A stretch of 64,000 nucleotides of DNA, taken from NCBI GenBank assembly GCA_020199775.1, contig JAIVJZ010000049.1, positions 31,749 through 95,748 on the forward strand, written 5' to 3'. The notes under the pieces were generated by a model. That model saw only the letters and a list, made by a program, of their open reading frames with translations. It was not told where the DNA came from and searched no databases. Positions 29,654 through 38,007 of the stretch are shown one piece after another; positions within the stretch are counted from its first letter, which is position 1, and every line of letters starts with the position of its first letter. This DNA comes from Acidobacteriota bacterium. Its GTDB lineage: Bacteria; Acidobacteriota; Blastocatellia; Pyrinomonadales; Pyrinomonadaceae. The position numbers were made by a program, and so were the translations under genes.

Positions 29654-30862
29654 GTGAAGACAAAAGAGGCAAGACATGCAACTTTAGCCGCAGTCCTGTT
29701 AACCCTGTTGGGTTTTGGAGGTCTGTTTTTACAGAGTGCGAGGCGTCCGTCCGGGCAGCACGCTCAGGGCACGTTGATGCCTTCGCTCCAGACGGTTGAG
29801 GCGGCCGAGATTCCCGCGTGGGAGAGAGCCGCGCAAAAGGTAAAAGAGGATCGGGGCGAACCGGTCGGCAAGCAGGCCAAGATTGAAGTCCCTTCGCAAC
29901 TCCGGCACTACAGCGACAAAAAGCGGTTTCTGGCCGTTCAGGTGGCCGAGTGGCGCAAGCACCAATTGGAGACCCCGCGCGACTACGCCGACCTCGCCGA
30001 TCTGATTCAGAAGGGCGAACTGGCGGAGCTCGAGCCCGTGAGCGACAGTTACATTCTCTACGGGGTCGGCGGGCGCGCGACGGGCGAGCCTTTCACGGTT
30101 TTTAACAGGTCGAGCAAAAAGAAGAGTGTGGCGCTCTTAGATCAGGCTGCGCTGGACGGAGAGTATGAGCGGATAGCCGCGTCGGCCGGAAATCTGAAAA
30201 GTGAGATCGCAACGTTCAGGGAAGAATTGGGTGCGCTCCCTAAAAAAGAGCGGACACAGCGTAAGTCGCTGCAAGCTAAAATTGCCGGGAAGGAAAAGGC
30301 GCTGAAGAAAGAGACCGGGGATAAAGAGTTGCTTGATGCACACTACGGTAACCCGGAAGAACGACGGCGGCTCTTCAACGAGTACGCGAAGATTGAGGCG
30401 TTGGCAAAAGATTTCTCGGGGCTGACATACGACCTTGAGGATGCGGATTCGCGTCAACAGATGAAGGAGCGTATGTTGCGCCACCTGCGCCCCGAAGCGA
30501 TTCGCGTCATGGAAGAGGTGGCCGTCTCTTACCGGCAGAAGTTCGACAGGCCGCTGCCCGTCAGCTCGCTCGTGCGCCCGCACGAGTACCAGAATGATTT
30601 GAGCAAGGTGAACCCTAACGCCACCCGCATTGCGATACCGCCGCACTCGACGGGTCTGGCCTTCGACATCTATAACAAGTATATGACGGCCGAAGAACAG
30701 CAGTATGTGATGACGGAGCTTGCGCGCTTAAAAGATGAAGCCTTGATAGAGGTTTTGCGCGAGAACCGGGATCACTTTCACGTCTTCGCCTTCATAGACG
30801 GCACACGACCCGGTGAGAAGCTCATACGCCAGTCGCTAGACGATGCGTCCGCAAGTGAATAG
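29654..30862 (+). CDS. DUF5715 family protein (peptidase-like)
   Basis: A GTG start after ATAAAGG gives 402 residues: an N-terminal membrane anchor or signal (ATLAAVLLTLLGFGGLFLQS), a long charged helical region (150-270; KLEKAL-type coiled coil), and a C-terminal domain with VSSLVRPHEYQNDLSKVNPN, IPPHSTGLAFDIYNKYM and NRDHFHVFAF. The order Arg...His-x6-Asp...His resembles the metal site of M15/Hedgehog-type peptidases, so a periplasmic cell-wall peptidase role is inferred. The DUF5715 assignment is from memory of the family. Confidence 0.78.
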   Translation: MKTKEARHATLAAVLLTLLGFGGLFLQSARRPSGQHAQGTLMPSLQTVEAAEIPAWERAAQKVKEDRGEPVGKQAKIEVPSQLRHYSDKKRFLAVQVAEWRKHQLETPRDYADLADLIQKGELAELEPVSDSYILYGVGGRATGEPFTVFNRSSKKKSVALLDQAALDGEYERIAASAGNLKSEIATFREELGALPKKERTQRKSLQAKIAGKEKALKKETGDKELLDAHYGNPEERRRLFNEYAKIEALAKDFSGLTYDLEDADSRQQMKERMLRHLRPEAIRVMEEVAVSYRQKFDRPLPVSSLVRPHEYQNDLSKVNPNATRIAIPPHSTGLAFDIYNKYMTAEEQQYVMTELARLKDEALIEVLRENRDHFHVFAFIDGTRPGEKLIRQSLDDASASE

Positions 30863-31028
30863 CCGTAGTCGGACGCGGAGAGTGCGCACAACAGCAGCAC
30901 CCGTAAGCACGCCGCGGATCGTCGAACGCGAGGCGAAAGCCGACGATCCGCGTCCGGTCTTTTCCGTCTCTGCCCGCGAGTTTATCGACCACGGCGAAGA
31001 GTCGCACCCCGCATTACTTTACACACGC

Positions 31029-31466
31029 TCATCTCGCCCGGCGATGCTCGATCATCAGGCAGCGATCCTGCACTACTTTGATGCCGCTTTGCGCGAGCCT
31101 TTCGGCGACCTCGTCGTTGCGAATGCCCGACTGGAACCAGACGGCTTTAGGCTTCTTCGCCAGCATGTCGTCGAGGTGAAGGCTGATGACCTCTGGAAGT
31201 CGGAAGACATTTACGAGATCAATCTCTCCCGGAACGTCAACTAATTTTCGGTAAACCTTAAGCCCGAGGATGGAAGTTACTTGCGGGTAGTAGACCGGAA
31301 CCGGAATGATGTCCAACCCTGCCGAAGCGAGATATTTCGCGACATAGAAAGCAGGCTCGTTCGCCTGCGCCTCAGTCTTGATGCCGAGCACGGCGACGCG
31401 CCTTGTCTGCGCCAGCAGCGTCCTGATTCCCTCAGTCCCTTCAACCAGATTCTCTTGCCAACTCAT
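31029..31466 (-). CDS. CoA-binding domain protein (YccU-like)
   Basis: 145 residues forming a single Rossmann CoA-binding domain: TRRVAVLGIKTEAQANEP at the start (a variant of the usual G-S-P motif), YYPQVTSILGLKVYRKL, VNVFRLPEVISLHLDDML and AVWFQSGIRNDEVAERL. These small cytoplasmic proteins probably bind CoA or a related nucleotide; no enzyme activity is established. GGGAGA precedes the ATG. It flanks the left side of the recombinase cassette. Confidence 0.85.
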   Translation of the reverse strand: MSWQENLVEGTEGIRTLLAQTRRVAVLGIKTEAQANEPAFYVAKYLASAGLDIIPVPVYYPQVTSILGLKVYRKLVDVPGEIDLVNVFRLPEVISLHLDDMLAKKPKAVWFQSGIRNDEVAERLAQSGIKVVQDRCLMIEHRRAR

Positions 31467-31754
31467 GCTCGTCTCCCTTTCTCTGAAACCGTATCCTGCG
31501 GGTGCAAACCCTCGCCCCGAAATGGCAAATACCCTCGCGGCGCGCGGCCCACGTTACTTACAGGAACAATCTACGAAAGTTTCTTGGAAGTGGAAGTCGC
31601 GCCCCTTTGCTACTTCGGACTCTTTCCTATTTAATTATCTTAACCTAAGTCGTCAGTCGGAGGTTGATGGCTCTGTGAACATCAGGAAGTCCTCTTCTGA
31701 AATCAACTGAAAATATATTGACACGGTTGAAACCATCGATTACATTCCGCAATT

Positions 31755-31955
31755 ATGAAATCGCTCGACATTAAACCGAACGACTTAATTACTCTGTCGG
31801 AAGCCGCGAAATTGCTTGGCGTAAGCCGCCCCAAGATGTCGCGACTGGTGGGCAGCGGCAAGCTCGCCACATTTGACGACCCCCTTGACGAACGCGCCAA
31901 ATTGGTCAGCCGCCACGACGTGTTGGCACTGCAAGTGAGGGCTAAGGCAGCATGA
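31755..31955 (+). CDS. Excisionase/MerR-like helix-turn-helix protein
   Basis: 66 residues. The motif LITLSEAAKLLGVSRPKMSR followed by a short wing (GKLATFDDPLDERAKLVSRH) is the excisionase-type winged helix (HTH_17). Such proteins bend DNA for site-specific recombinases or act as small repressors. The stop overlaps the ParA start (ATGA), so the two are translated together. As the first gene of a four-gene cassette that ends in a tyrosine recombinase, it is the obvious candidate directionality factor or regulator. The 288 bp before it are gene-free. Confidence 0.8.
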   Translation: MKSLDIKPNDLITLSEAAKLLGVSRPKMSRLVGSGKLATFDDPLDERAKLVSRHDVLALQVRAKAA

Positions 31956-32743
31956 TCACTATAGCTATCGCCAATCAAAAAGGCGGAGTCGGTAAGAGTA
32001 CTACCGCGGCCATGCTCGCCACCGAACTGGCAATGCGCGAATACGAGACGCTCTTGGTAGACGCCGACCCGCAGGCCAATGCCACACAAATCTTCATCGC
32101 GCCCGAACTTGTTCAGGTATCTTTGGCCGATGTTGTGATCGGCGAAGGCCGTCCCATCGCCGAGCGGCGCATGACGACGGAAGTGCCCCATTTAGATATA
32201 GTTCCGGCCACACTCGCGCTCGCCAACTTTGACCGTGAGAATGCCCTTTCCGTCACCAAGTTGCGAACCGCCATTCGCGATTTGGGGAACGTCTACGATT
32301 TCGTCATCATTGATACGCCGCCTAATTTCGGCCTTCTGTTAACCGCCGCGCTAACGGCCGCCAATTATGTGCTGATACCCGTCCAGGCCGCCCCGTTTGC
32401 TCTCTCGGGCCTGAGCGATCTACTGACGGTTATCAACAATGCCAAGGAACTCAATGAGTCTCTATCCATACTCGGAGCGGTATGCACCATCTATGACACA
32501 CGGGTCGGCGTAGCTGGGGCATCTTATCGCGGCTTGACCGAGAAACTGCCTGACAAGACCTTCGAAACTATCATCCACCGCACGGCTAAACTTGAAGAAG
32601 CCCCTTCGATGCACCAGCCGATCCAATTCTACGCTCCCGGTTCTCGTGCGGCCGAACAATATTCTTCCCTCGCCGACGAGATGCTCAAACGGCTTGGAGT
32701 CTCTGCCAAGGGTAGTTCCCTTCGCGTTCTGAGAGGTAACTGA
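31952..32743 (+). CDS. ParA-family ATPase
   Basis: 263 residues of the ParA/Soj type with a deviant Walker A (ANQKGGVGKSTTAAMLA), A' (LLVDADPQANAT) and Walker B (DFVIIDTPPNFG). ParA proteins form ATP-dependent dimers that bind DNA and move or position plasmids, chromosomes or other cargo. There is no ParB gene. The next gene begins on the last base of its stop and may supply the DNA-binding partner. Overlaps on both sides show one operon. Chromosomal location beside a recombinase suggests an integrative element with its own maintenance ATPase. Confidence 0.9.
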   Translation: MITIAIANQKGGVGKSTTAAMLATELAMREYETLLVDADPQANATQIFIAPELVQVSLADVVIGEGRPIAERRMTTEVPHLDIVPATLALANFDRENALSVTKLRTAIRDLGNVYDFVIIDTPPNFGLLLTAALTAANYVLIPVQAAPFALSGLSDLLTVINNAKELNESLSILGAVCTIYDTRVGVAGASYRGLTEKLPDKTFETIIHRTAKLEEAPSMHQPIQFYAPGSRAAEQYSSLADEMLKRLGVSAKGSSLRVLRGN

Positions 32744-32885
32744 TGACAGTGGTGAAAAAACCCTCCAAAACCAAACCCGAGCGACGCACGGTTTCTGTTA
32801 TCAGCGTGCCTGAGGCGAGACCTGACGACGGGTTGTTTAATCCTTTCAAAGAGGCTAAGGCTGCGGAATCTGCTCAAGAAGTCTC

Positions 32886-32940
32886 AACCCATCCCAACCC
32901 AACCCATCCCAACCCATCCCAACCCATCCCAACCCATCCC
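32886..32940. repeat. First array of 10-bp repeats (aacccatccc)
   Basis: One unit, a half unit, then four perfect direct units of aacccatccc. The minus strand has regularly spaced GGG tracts separated by two bases (gggatgggttgggatggg), a pattern that can form G-quadruplexes. It codes for a Pro/Asn/His/Ser linker. Confidence 0.9.
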
Positions 32941-33053
32941 AATTCAGTCGCTCCGACCAGAGATTTTAACCGCAGACCTAACAGTATCGACCACCCATCC
33001 CAATTCAGTCGCTCCGACCAGAGATTTTAACCGCAGACCTAACAGTATCGACC
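32932..33053. repeat. Exact 61-bp tandem duplication
   Basis: Bases 32932-32992 are repeated without change at 32993-33053. Each copy starts with acccatccc, the last repeat of the array. As 61 is not a multiple of three, the reading frame shifts after the second copy. Confidence 0.95.
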
Positions 33054-33340
33054 GTGACGCGTTGCCGGCCGGATTATTTCCCGGAACCAGCCAAAAACTA
33101 TATAACGCACTGTTCCTCAAAACTCGCGGCGCGGTGGTGCCCACACGAACGATTCAAGCCACCAAGCGAGAGCTGATGGATTGGTCGAATATAAGAAGTA
33201 AGAACACTATCGCCCTGAATCTTAAATTGCTTTGCACAATCGGCTGGATAAAGGCGCATCACGAAGTGGGAAATCACGAGGGTTCAATCTACGAAGTCTT
33301 AACTTTTGAGGAATTACCAGATGAATTAGACCAGTCACGA

Positions 33341-33432
33341 CCCAACCCATCCCAACCCATCCCAACCCATCCCAACCCATCCCAGAAACTGGGACTAGAC
33401 CCAACCCAGAAATTGGGTTGGGATGGGTTGGG
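33341..33432. repeat. Second array of 10-bp repeats plus inverted unit and hairpin
   Basis: Four perfect units of cccaacccat plus ccca (33341-33384) are followed by cccaacccagaaattgggttggg (a 9-bp stem with a 5-base loop) and an inverted unit gggttgggatgggttggg at 33415-33432. The inverted unit itself has four GGG tracts on the plus strand. Confidence 0.85.
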
Positions 33433-33901
33433 TAAAGTCGATGAAAACAAAGGCACTTCCGTAGATCGTAAGACTTCTTTTAATACTAAAGAAGAAAATT
33501 TTGATGATGAGGCGTTCGCCGGGTTGGCCGAGGCCTTCCGGCAAATCACAAAGGAGTTGACAGGCAAACCGACGACAACAGCCGAAGCCACAAAATGGAG
33601 GGAACTCGCCGAAGTACTGATCGCGGAGTTACGTATCGCCGCCGGACGCACAACCGTTTCGAGCGTGCCGGCCTTCATGGCCGAACATCTACGCCGCCGC
33701 TTGTGGAAAATGGATCGGAAACAAGCGCAGACAGAAGGCAGGGAACTGCCGGATCAGCCGCAGACGGCCAATCTCATTCCCGACGGCCACACTTGCCCGG
33801 ATTGCAACAACGCGGGGTGGTGGTATCCGGACGGGCCGGACAAAGGTGTCGCCCGCTGCAAGCACTCAAAAATCAACGCCGCTCCTGTGGGAAAGGATTG
33901 A

Positions 33902-34165
33902 GCCACCGTCAGGAATGTTTAGCAATTGTCCCGGCCAACAACAAAAATCCTTCTCTGATTACGCTACGTTTCACAACGTTTCACGCACACTACTAACTGA
34001 ATATAAACAGGTAAGAATAACTCAAATCGGGATTTCGATTGATTTCTACAGTAATTAAGGTAAGAACATTTTTATTAATGTAATCCTTGACTAACGATAT
34101 TTAAAAGAGGCATCATTCCTGTCATTCAACTCATTGGAGTTGGTCGGGAGAGGATTCCTGTCACG
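33902..34165. other. A+T-rich spacer before the recombinase gene
   Basis: 264 bp, clearly more A+T-rich than the surroundings, with short direct repeats: acgtttcac twice at about 33966-33983, and ggtaagaa at about 34011 and 34050. It may hold a recombinase promoter (ttgact near 34087) or a crossover site. No gene is seen. Confidence 0.4.
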
Positions 34166-35146
34166 ATGCCTGAAGAAAACAGCTTGGAAAGATTGCTCGC
34201 CGCCGGAGTTGCAGACAACACTGTCTCACGACAGTTCGACTCTCGCACCACTTCCGCCTTCTGCGAACGCTCGGTCTCTGAGGAGACGCGGCGTGCGTAT
34301 CGGCGTGTGGTGAAAGAGTTCTTCCGCTTCACCGGGTCGCGTCACCCCGAAGAGATCACTCCGGTTGATGTCCAGCGATGGCGCGACCAATTGATTGCAC
34401 AGAAGAAGAGCGCCAGCACGGTGGCTTTTAAACTCTCCATCGTGCGCTCACTCTTTGACTACCTGCAGGCCGGAAGCTATGTGAGCCGCAATCCGGCGCT
34501 GTCGAAGCTGGTGCCGCCGCCTGCCGTGTCTGAGGACTTGCGCGGTAGGGCACTGACGGCCAAGGAGGTGCGGTATGTGCTGAGCGGGCCTGACCGGGAG
34601 AAGGCTGATGGCGCGCGCGACTATGCGCTCCTACTGCTGATGCTACGAACTTCCATTCGCGTGTCGGAAGCCTGTAATCTTCGCCTCTCACAGGTGAAGT
34701 GGAGTCACGGGCGGTGGGTCATCAAGTTCAAAGTTAAAGGGGGGAGGGAACGCACGCAGCCCGTCCCGACGGAGGTGAAGAAGGCGATTGACGAGTATCT
34801 CAGATTAGACCGCACGCGCCGCTCGCTCCAGCACTCGGACGGGGCGGAGCAGTTCATCTTCCAGCCGCACACTAATTACCGCACGCTTGAGTTCAACAAG
34901 GCGCTGTCTTCGACGATGGCGTGGCACATCGTGAGGAAGTGGGGCAAGTTCAGCGGGGTGGGGAAACTCTCCCCGCATGACTTGAGGAGGACAGCCATCA
35001 CGCGCGCTCTGGATCAAGGTCTCTCCTACCGTCAAGTGCAGATGATGTCGGGACACAAAGACCCTAAGACGGTGATGAGATACGATCACGGGAGGGAGAA
35101 CTTGGAATTGAATGCGGCCAATTTTCTCAGCTATGAAGATGAGTAA
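34166..35146 (+). CDS. Tyrosine recombinase/integrase (XerC/D-like)
   Basis: 326 residues: N-terminal SAM-like core-binding domain (RRAYRRVVKEFFRFTGSRHP ... QRWRDQLIAQKKSASTV) and a C-terminal catalytic domain with the Arg in LRTSIRVSEACNLRL, Lys in IKFKVKGGRE, the HDLRR box (LSPHDLRRTAITRAL), the second His in MMSGHKDPKTV and the Tyr in VMRYDH. All catalytic residues are present, so it should be active for site-specific DNA recombination. It is last in the HTH-ParA-winged-helix cassette, after a 264-bp A+T-rich spacer. It is not a chromosomal XerC/D by context. Confidence 0.93.
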   Translation: MPEENSLERLLAAGVADNTVSRQFDSRTTSAFCERSVSEETRRAYRRVVKEFFRFTGSRHPEEITPVDVQRWRDQLIAQKKSASTVAFKLSIVRSLFDYLQAGSYVSRNPALSKLVPPPAVSEDLRGRALTAKEVRYVLSGPDREKADGARDYALLLLMLRTSIRVSEACNLRLSQVKWSHGRWVIKFKVKGGRERTQPVPTEVKKAIDEYLRLDRTRRSLQHSDGAEQFIFQPHTNYRTLEFNKALSSTMAWHIVRKWGKFSGVGKLSPHDLRRTAITRALDQGLSYRQVQMMSGHKDPKTVMRYDHGRENLELNAANFLSYEDE

Positions 35147-35581
<435 letters not shown>

Positions 35582-35926
35582 ATGTCTATGAAACTTTACG
35601 TCGGCAATCTCGCTTTTCAAACATCGAGTGAAGATTTGCAGCAGTTGTTCGCGCAGGCGGGCACGGTCGAGTCGGCTTCGGTCATTGAAGACCGCGAGAC
35701 GGGTCGCTCACGCGGCTTCGGCTTTATCGAAATGGCTTCTCAAGAGGAAGGCCAGAAGGCGATCCAGCAGTTTAACGGTCACGAATTAGGCGGGCGAGCG
35801 TTGAATGTCAACGAAGCCAAACCGCGTGAAGACCGTGGCGGAAGTCGCGGCGGTTTCGGCGGAGGTCGCAACGGCGGCGGCAACGGCGGCGGCCGCGGCG
35901 GCTACGGCGGCAACTCGCGTTACTAA
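35582..35926 (+). CDS. Glycine-rich RRM RNA-binding protein
   Basis: 114 residues: one RNA recognition motif with RNP2 (KLYVGNLAF) and RNP1 (RSRGFGFIEM), followed by a Gly/Arg/Asn-rich tail (GGFGGGRNGGGNGGGRGGYG). This is the bacterial/cyanobacterial Rbp layout; some such proteins are cold-induced RNA chaperones. GGGGAGAGG stands before the start. A strong intrinsic terminator follows 35 bp after the stop, so it is a single-gene transcript. It is cytoplasmic. Confidence 0.95.
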   Translation: MSMKLYVGNLAFQTSSEDLQQLFAQAGTVESASVIEDRETGRSRGFGFIEMASQEEGQKAIQQFNGHELGGRALNVNEAKPREDRGGSRGGFGGGRNGGGNGGGRGGYGGNSRY

Positions 35927-35960
35927 TTAACTGCCCGGCTAACTTCCGGCGATCATTTAC

Positions 35961-36000
35961 AAAAAGCCTCCGGCACGAGTATTCGCGCCGGAGGCTTTTT
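35961..36000 (+). terminator. Intrinsic terminator of the RRM gene
   Basis: A 14-bp perfect stem (aaaaagcctccggc / gccggaggcttttt) with a 12-base loop ends in a T-run. It would also work for transcripts from the opposite side. Confidence 0.9.
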
Positions 36001-36054
36001 CTTGTGTTTAATAAATTGCTTCCGAGATAGTTTTCAAAGCCGTTAAGGCGTTGA

Positions 36055-36378
36055 CTAGGCGGCTCTTTTCTCCTCACGGATGATGCGCGCCACATCCTTC
36101 GTCAACGCCACGCCCGCCTCTACTAACTGCGCCCGCCGCGGTTGCAGCGTCCTTGCCGCCTCGCGTAAGCGGCGCGCCTCGTCGAGCGTTTCACGTACCA
36201 GTTCATCTTCGCTATGAGCGGCGAGTAACAACATGATCTCGCCCGCCGTGGCGGCTATCTCATCAGCCAGCTCCGGGGGCGGCGCATCCTCCCTGCAATT
36301 CAGCAAGTCCGAGAACAGCTCTTCCAGGTGAGTCGAGAATCGGGAGAGTTTGTCTAAGTGGAAATGGTGATGTGTCAT
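36055..36378 (-). CDS. Small helical hypothetical protein
   Basis: An ATG at 36378 gives 107 residues starting MTHHHFHLDKLSRFSTHLEE. The product is acidic, soluble and all-helical (DEARRLREAARTLQPRRAQL). No motif is recognised. The frame opens 10 codons earlier at a TTG, and neither start has a good ribosome binding site. Codon use fits a real gene. Confidence 0.6.
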   Translation of the reverse strand: MTHHHFHLDKLSRFSTHLEELFSDLLNCREDAPPPELADEIAATAGEIMLLLAAHSEDELVRETLDEARRLREAARTLQPRRAQLVEAGVALTKDVARIIREEKRAA

Positions 36379-36474
36379 AGCGGGTAGGATTCTATCACCA
36401 CGCGGCAAAGAGTGATAGTGTTATTACTGCAACAGCGTGCCGCCTGCGACATGATAATATTTTGTGTAGCCGGT

Positions 36475-36497
36475 AAATTTTTGCAACACTACCTACC
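36475..36497. repeat. Right end of the miniature inverted-repeat element (solo end)
   Basis: The sequence taaatttttgcaacactacc matches the right terminus of the full copies. About 60 bases to its left (tttgtgtagccgg) still resemble the element's inner right part. Confidence 0.55.
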
Positions 36498-36912
36498 TAT
36501 AACCCTATACGTAGGGTCTCTTAGCCGCCCTAAAAAGTTCTTGCCATTCTGAAGAACAGTAGATAGAATCCGCTCCTCGCATTGACTTTCATTGAAGATT
36601 TCCGGGGCGGTCAGGTTCCTCGGATCGGGTGCCGCTCCAAAATCTCTCCACGCATAACTGCTGCCTTCTCACAAAGGCAGTGGGAGGATCCAGGGCTATG
36701 AAACTAATGAAATGAGGAAAGACACTCAAACTTTGGAGTGATCGTGTCTTTGACCCTTACTCAGGCCGGTTATGAGGTCTCCTCAAAATGCTCTTGTGCG
36801 GAATTTCATGGCTCATCATCTGCCCGTAGCGGAAGTGGATGCGGCCATCATTACGATTCCCGCTGGCAGCTCCTGAAGTAGCCGCAGCAAACGAAATCAA
36901 AGGCAGATTCGC

Positions 36913-37016
36913 GGGTTAGTGTTGCAAAAATAATTTTGACTGCAATTAGTTGTACTGAATAGTGTGCAGCGACCTCAATATCTCGTGTGGGTGGAAAGTT
37001 TTTGCAACACTAACCC
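36913..37016. mobile_element. Miniature inverted-repeat element, copy A (104 bp)
   Basis: It is bounded by perfect 18-bp inverted repeats (gggttagtgttgcaaaaa / tttttgcaacactaaccc). The interior includes attagttgtactga and cctcaat..tcgtgtggg, shared with copy B at 48183. There is no coding capacity. Confidence 0.8.
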
Positions 37017-37073
37017 CCGTCAGTACTTCGTAAGGCTCAACTTTTTTTTGCCCAAAAGGGAGGATTTCGGCGT

Positions 37074-37670
37074 ATGGAATTGAGCGGCGTACAGTTTGTC
37101 GGCCGTTTCCTCGGCAGCCGGGAGACTGCCGAGCTCGTGCAACCTTTCCGGGGCAACTTGGAGCGATTCCTCGCGGCGCTCGGAGCGGCGGGAGCCGCCG
37201 TGCATGTCACAACTACCTTCAGGCCGGCAAAGCGCGCCTACCTTATGCACCACGCTTTCGCCATATCGAAGGGGCGAATCAGGGCGGATCAAGTTCCGCC
37301 CTTCGACCCGGCGGTCGTGCCTGCCGACGATCCGCACAAGGGGCCGCTCGACATCTCCTGGGTTCACACAGACGCGCGGGGCAGACGCGACTTCGTCGCC
37401 TCGCGCAAGGTAGCGACCCAGATGGTCGCGGCCTACCGGATCGTCTTCGGGCCGGCTTTCCCCACGAGGCACAGCGCCAGGCGCGCCGTTGACATGTCCA
37501 TCACCTGGGCGGGACCGCTCAGGATTGCCGACGGCACCGGACGGATCGTGACCATCACCACCACGCCCCGCGTCGGCGCGGACAATAGGCAGCTGCACGC
37601 GGTGGGAGCCACTTATGGCGTGTTGAAGCTGGTGGTGGATCGCCCGCACTGGTCCGACAACGGACACTAA
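37074..37670 (+). CDS. M15/Hedgehog-fold peptidase-like protein
   Basis: 198 residues with GGGAGG before the ATG. Motifs: TTTFRPAKRAYLMHHAFAIS, a central HTDARGRRDFVASRKVA, then RHSARRAVDMSITW (His and Asp ligands) and VVDRPHWSDNGH (third His). This is the zinc site order of D-alanyl-D-alanine carboxypeptidase-like M15 proteins, so a cell-wall peptidase is likely. There is no signal peptide. It begins a same-strand set with DUF3616 and lysozyme-like genes. It starts only 58 bp after a miniature element. Confidence 0.75.
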   Translation: MELSGVQFVGRFLGSRETAELVQPFRGNLERFLAALGAAGAAVHVTTTFRPAKRAYLMHHAFAISKGRIRADQVPPFDPAVVPADDPHKGPLDISWVHTDARGRRDFVASRKVATQMVAAYRIVFGPAFPTRHSARRAVDMSITWAGPLRIADGTGRIVTITTTPRVGADNRQLHAVGATYGVLKLVVDRPHWSDNGH

Positions 37671-38007
37671 ACGAAAGCCTGCGTCAGCGATCTACAACAT
37701 TATCGTCGGCCGTGCCTGCGAGTGACCGCGGCCGCGTTCATACTTCCGGGTGGTGCCCAGCGCCATTCAAGGCCTTCGCGACACGCCCCGACTAAAAAAA
37801 TTCTTTTCTCACTCCTCCGGCAGCCGGTCGGTGAAATACTTTTAAGCCGGGCGACATATTATTCAGGATGAGTCGTTACGTGCGCGCCTGACGCCCCGAC
37901 CCTGCCGCAGTGGTCACGTACGTCGGGCGGGGTGTGCCCATTCCTCCGGGACGCCCGACGGGCAAACACGACCGGCCTAGCCTTTTCACAGCAGGAGACT
38001 CCGAGCT
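37671..38007. other. Intergenic gap
   Basis: 337 bp, G+C-rich, with no recognisable gene or repeat. It probably holds the promoter of the DUF3616 gene. Confidence 0.4.

Larger units (their letters stand above)
32743..33901 (+). pseudogene. Winged-helix, zinc-finger replication/partition-type protein, frameshifted by a 61-bp duplication
   Basis: The frame from 32743 (MTVVKKPSKTKPERRTVSV) and the frame ending at 33901 are one gene: removing one copy of an exact 61-bp tandem duplication (32932-33053) joins them into about 365 residues. Parts in order: a basic N-terminus, a Pro/Asn/His-rich repeat linker, a winged-helix-like domain (KTRGAVVPTRTIQATKREL, NLKLLCTIGWIKAHHE), a second repeat linker, a helical domain and a C-terminal zinc motif (HTCPDCNNAGWWYPDG ... 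RCKH). The plan recalls plasmid replication initiators or DnaD-like proteins. In the present sequence the N-terminal frame ends at 33030; the second part could restart at a TTG (33062). Confidence 0.65.
36409..37073. other. Repeat-containing intergenic region
   Basis: 665 bp without a convincing gene. It contains a right-end fragment (36475-36497) and a full copy (36913-37016) of the TAGTGTTGCAAAAA miniature element. Small hairpins lie at 36672-36690 (ctgcctt...aaggcag) and 36719-36752 (aaagacac...gtgtcttt). Confidence 0.5.

Noticed and set aside
32886..33384. CRISPR-like array
   Set aside because: The units are 10 bp and directly adjacent, without spacers, and no cas gene is present; they are simple tandem repeats.
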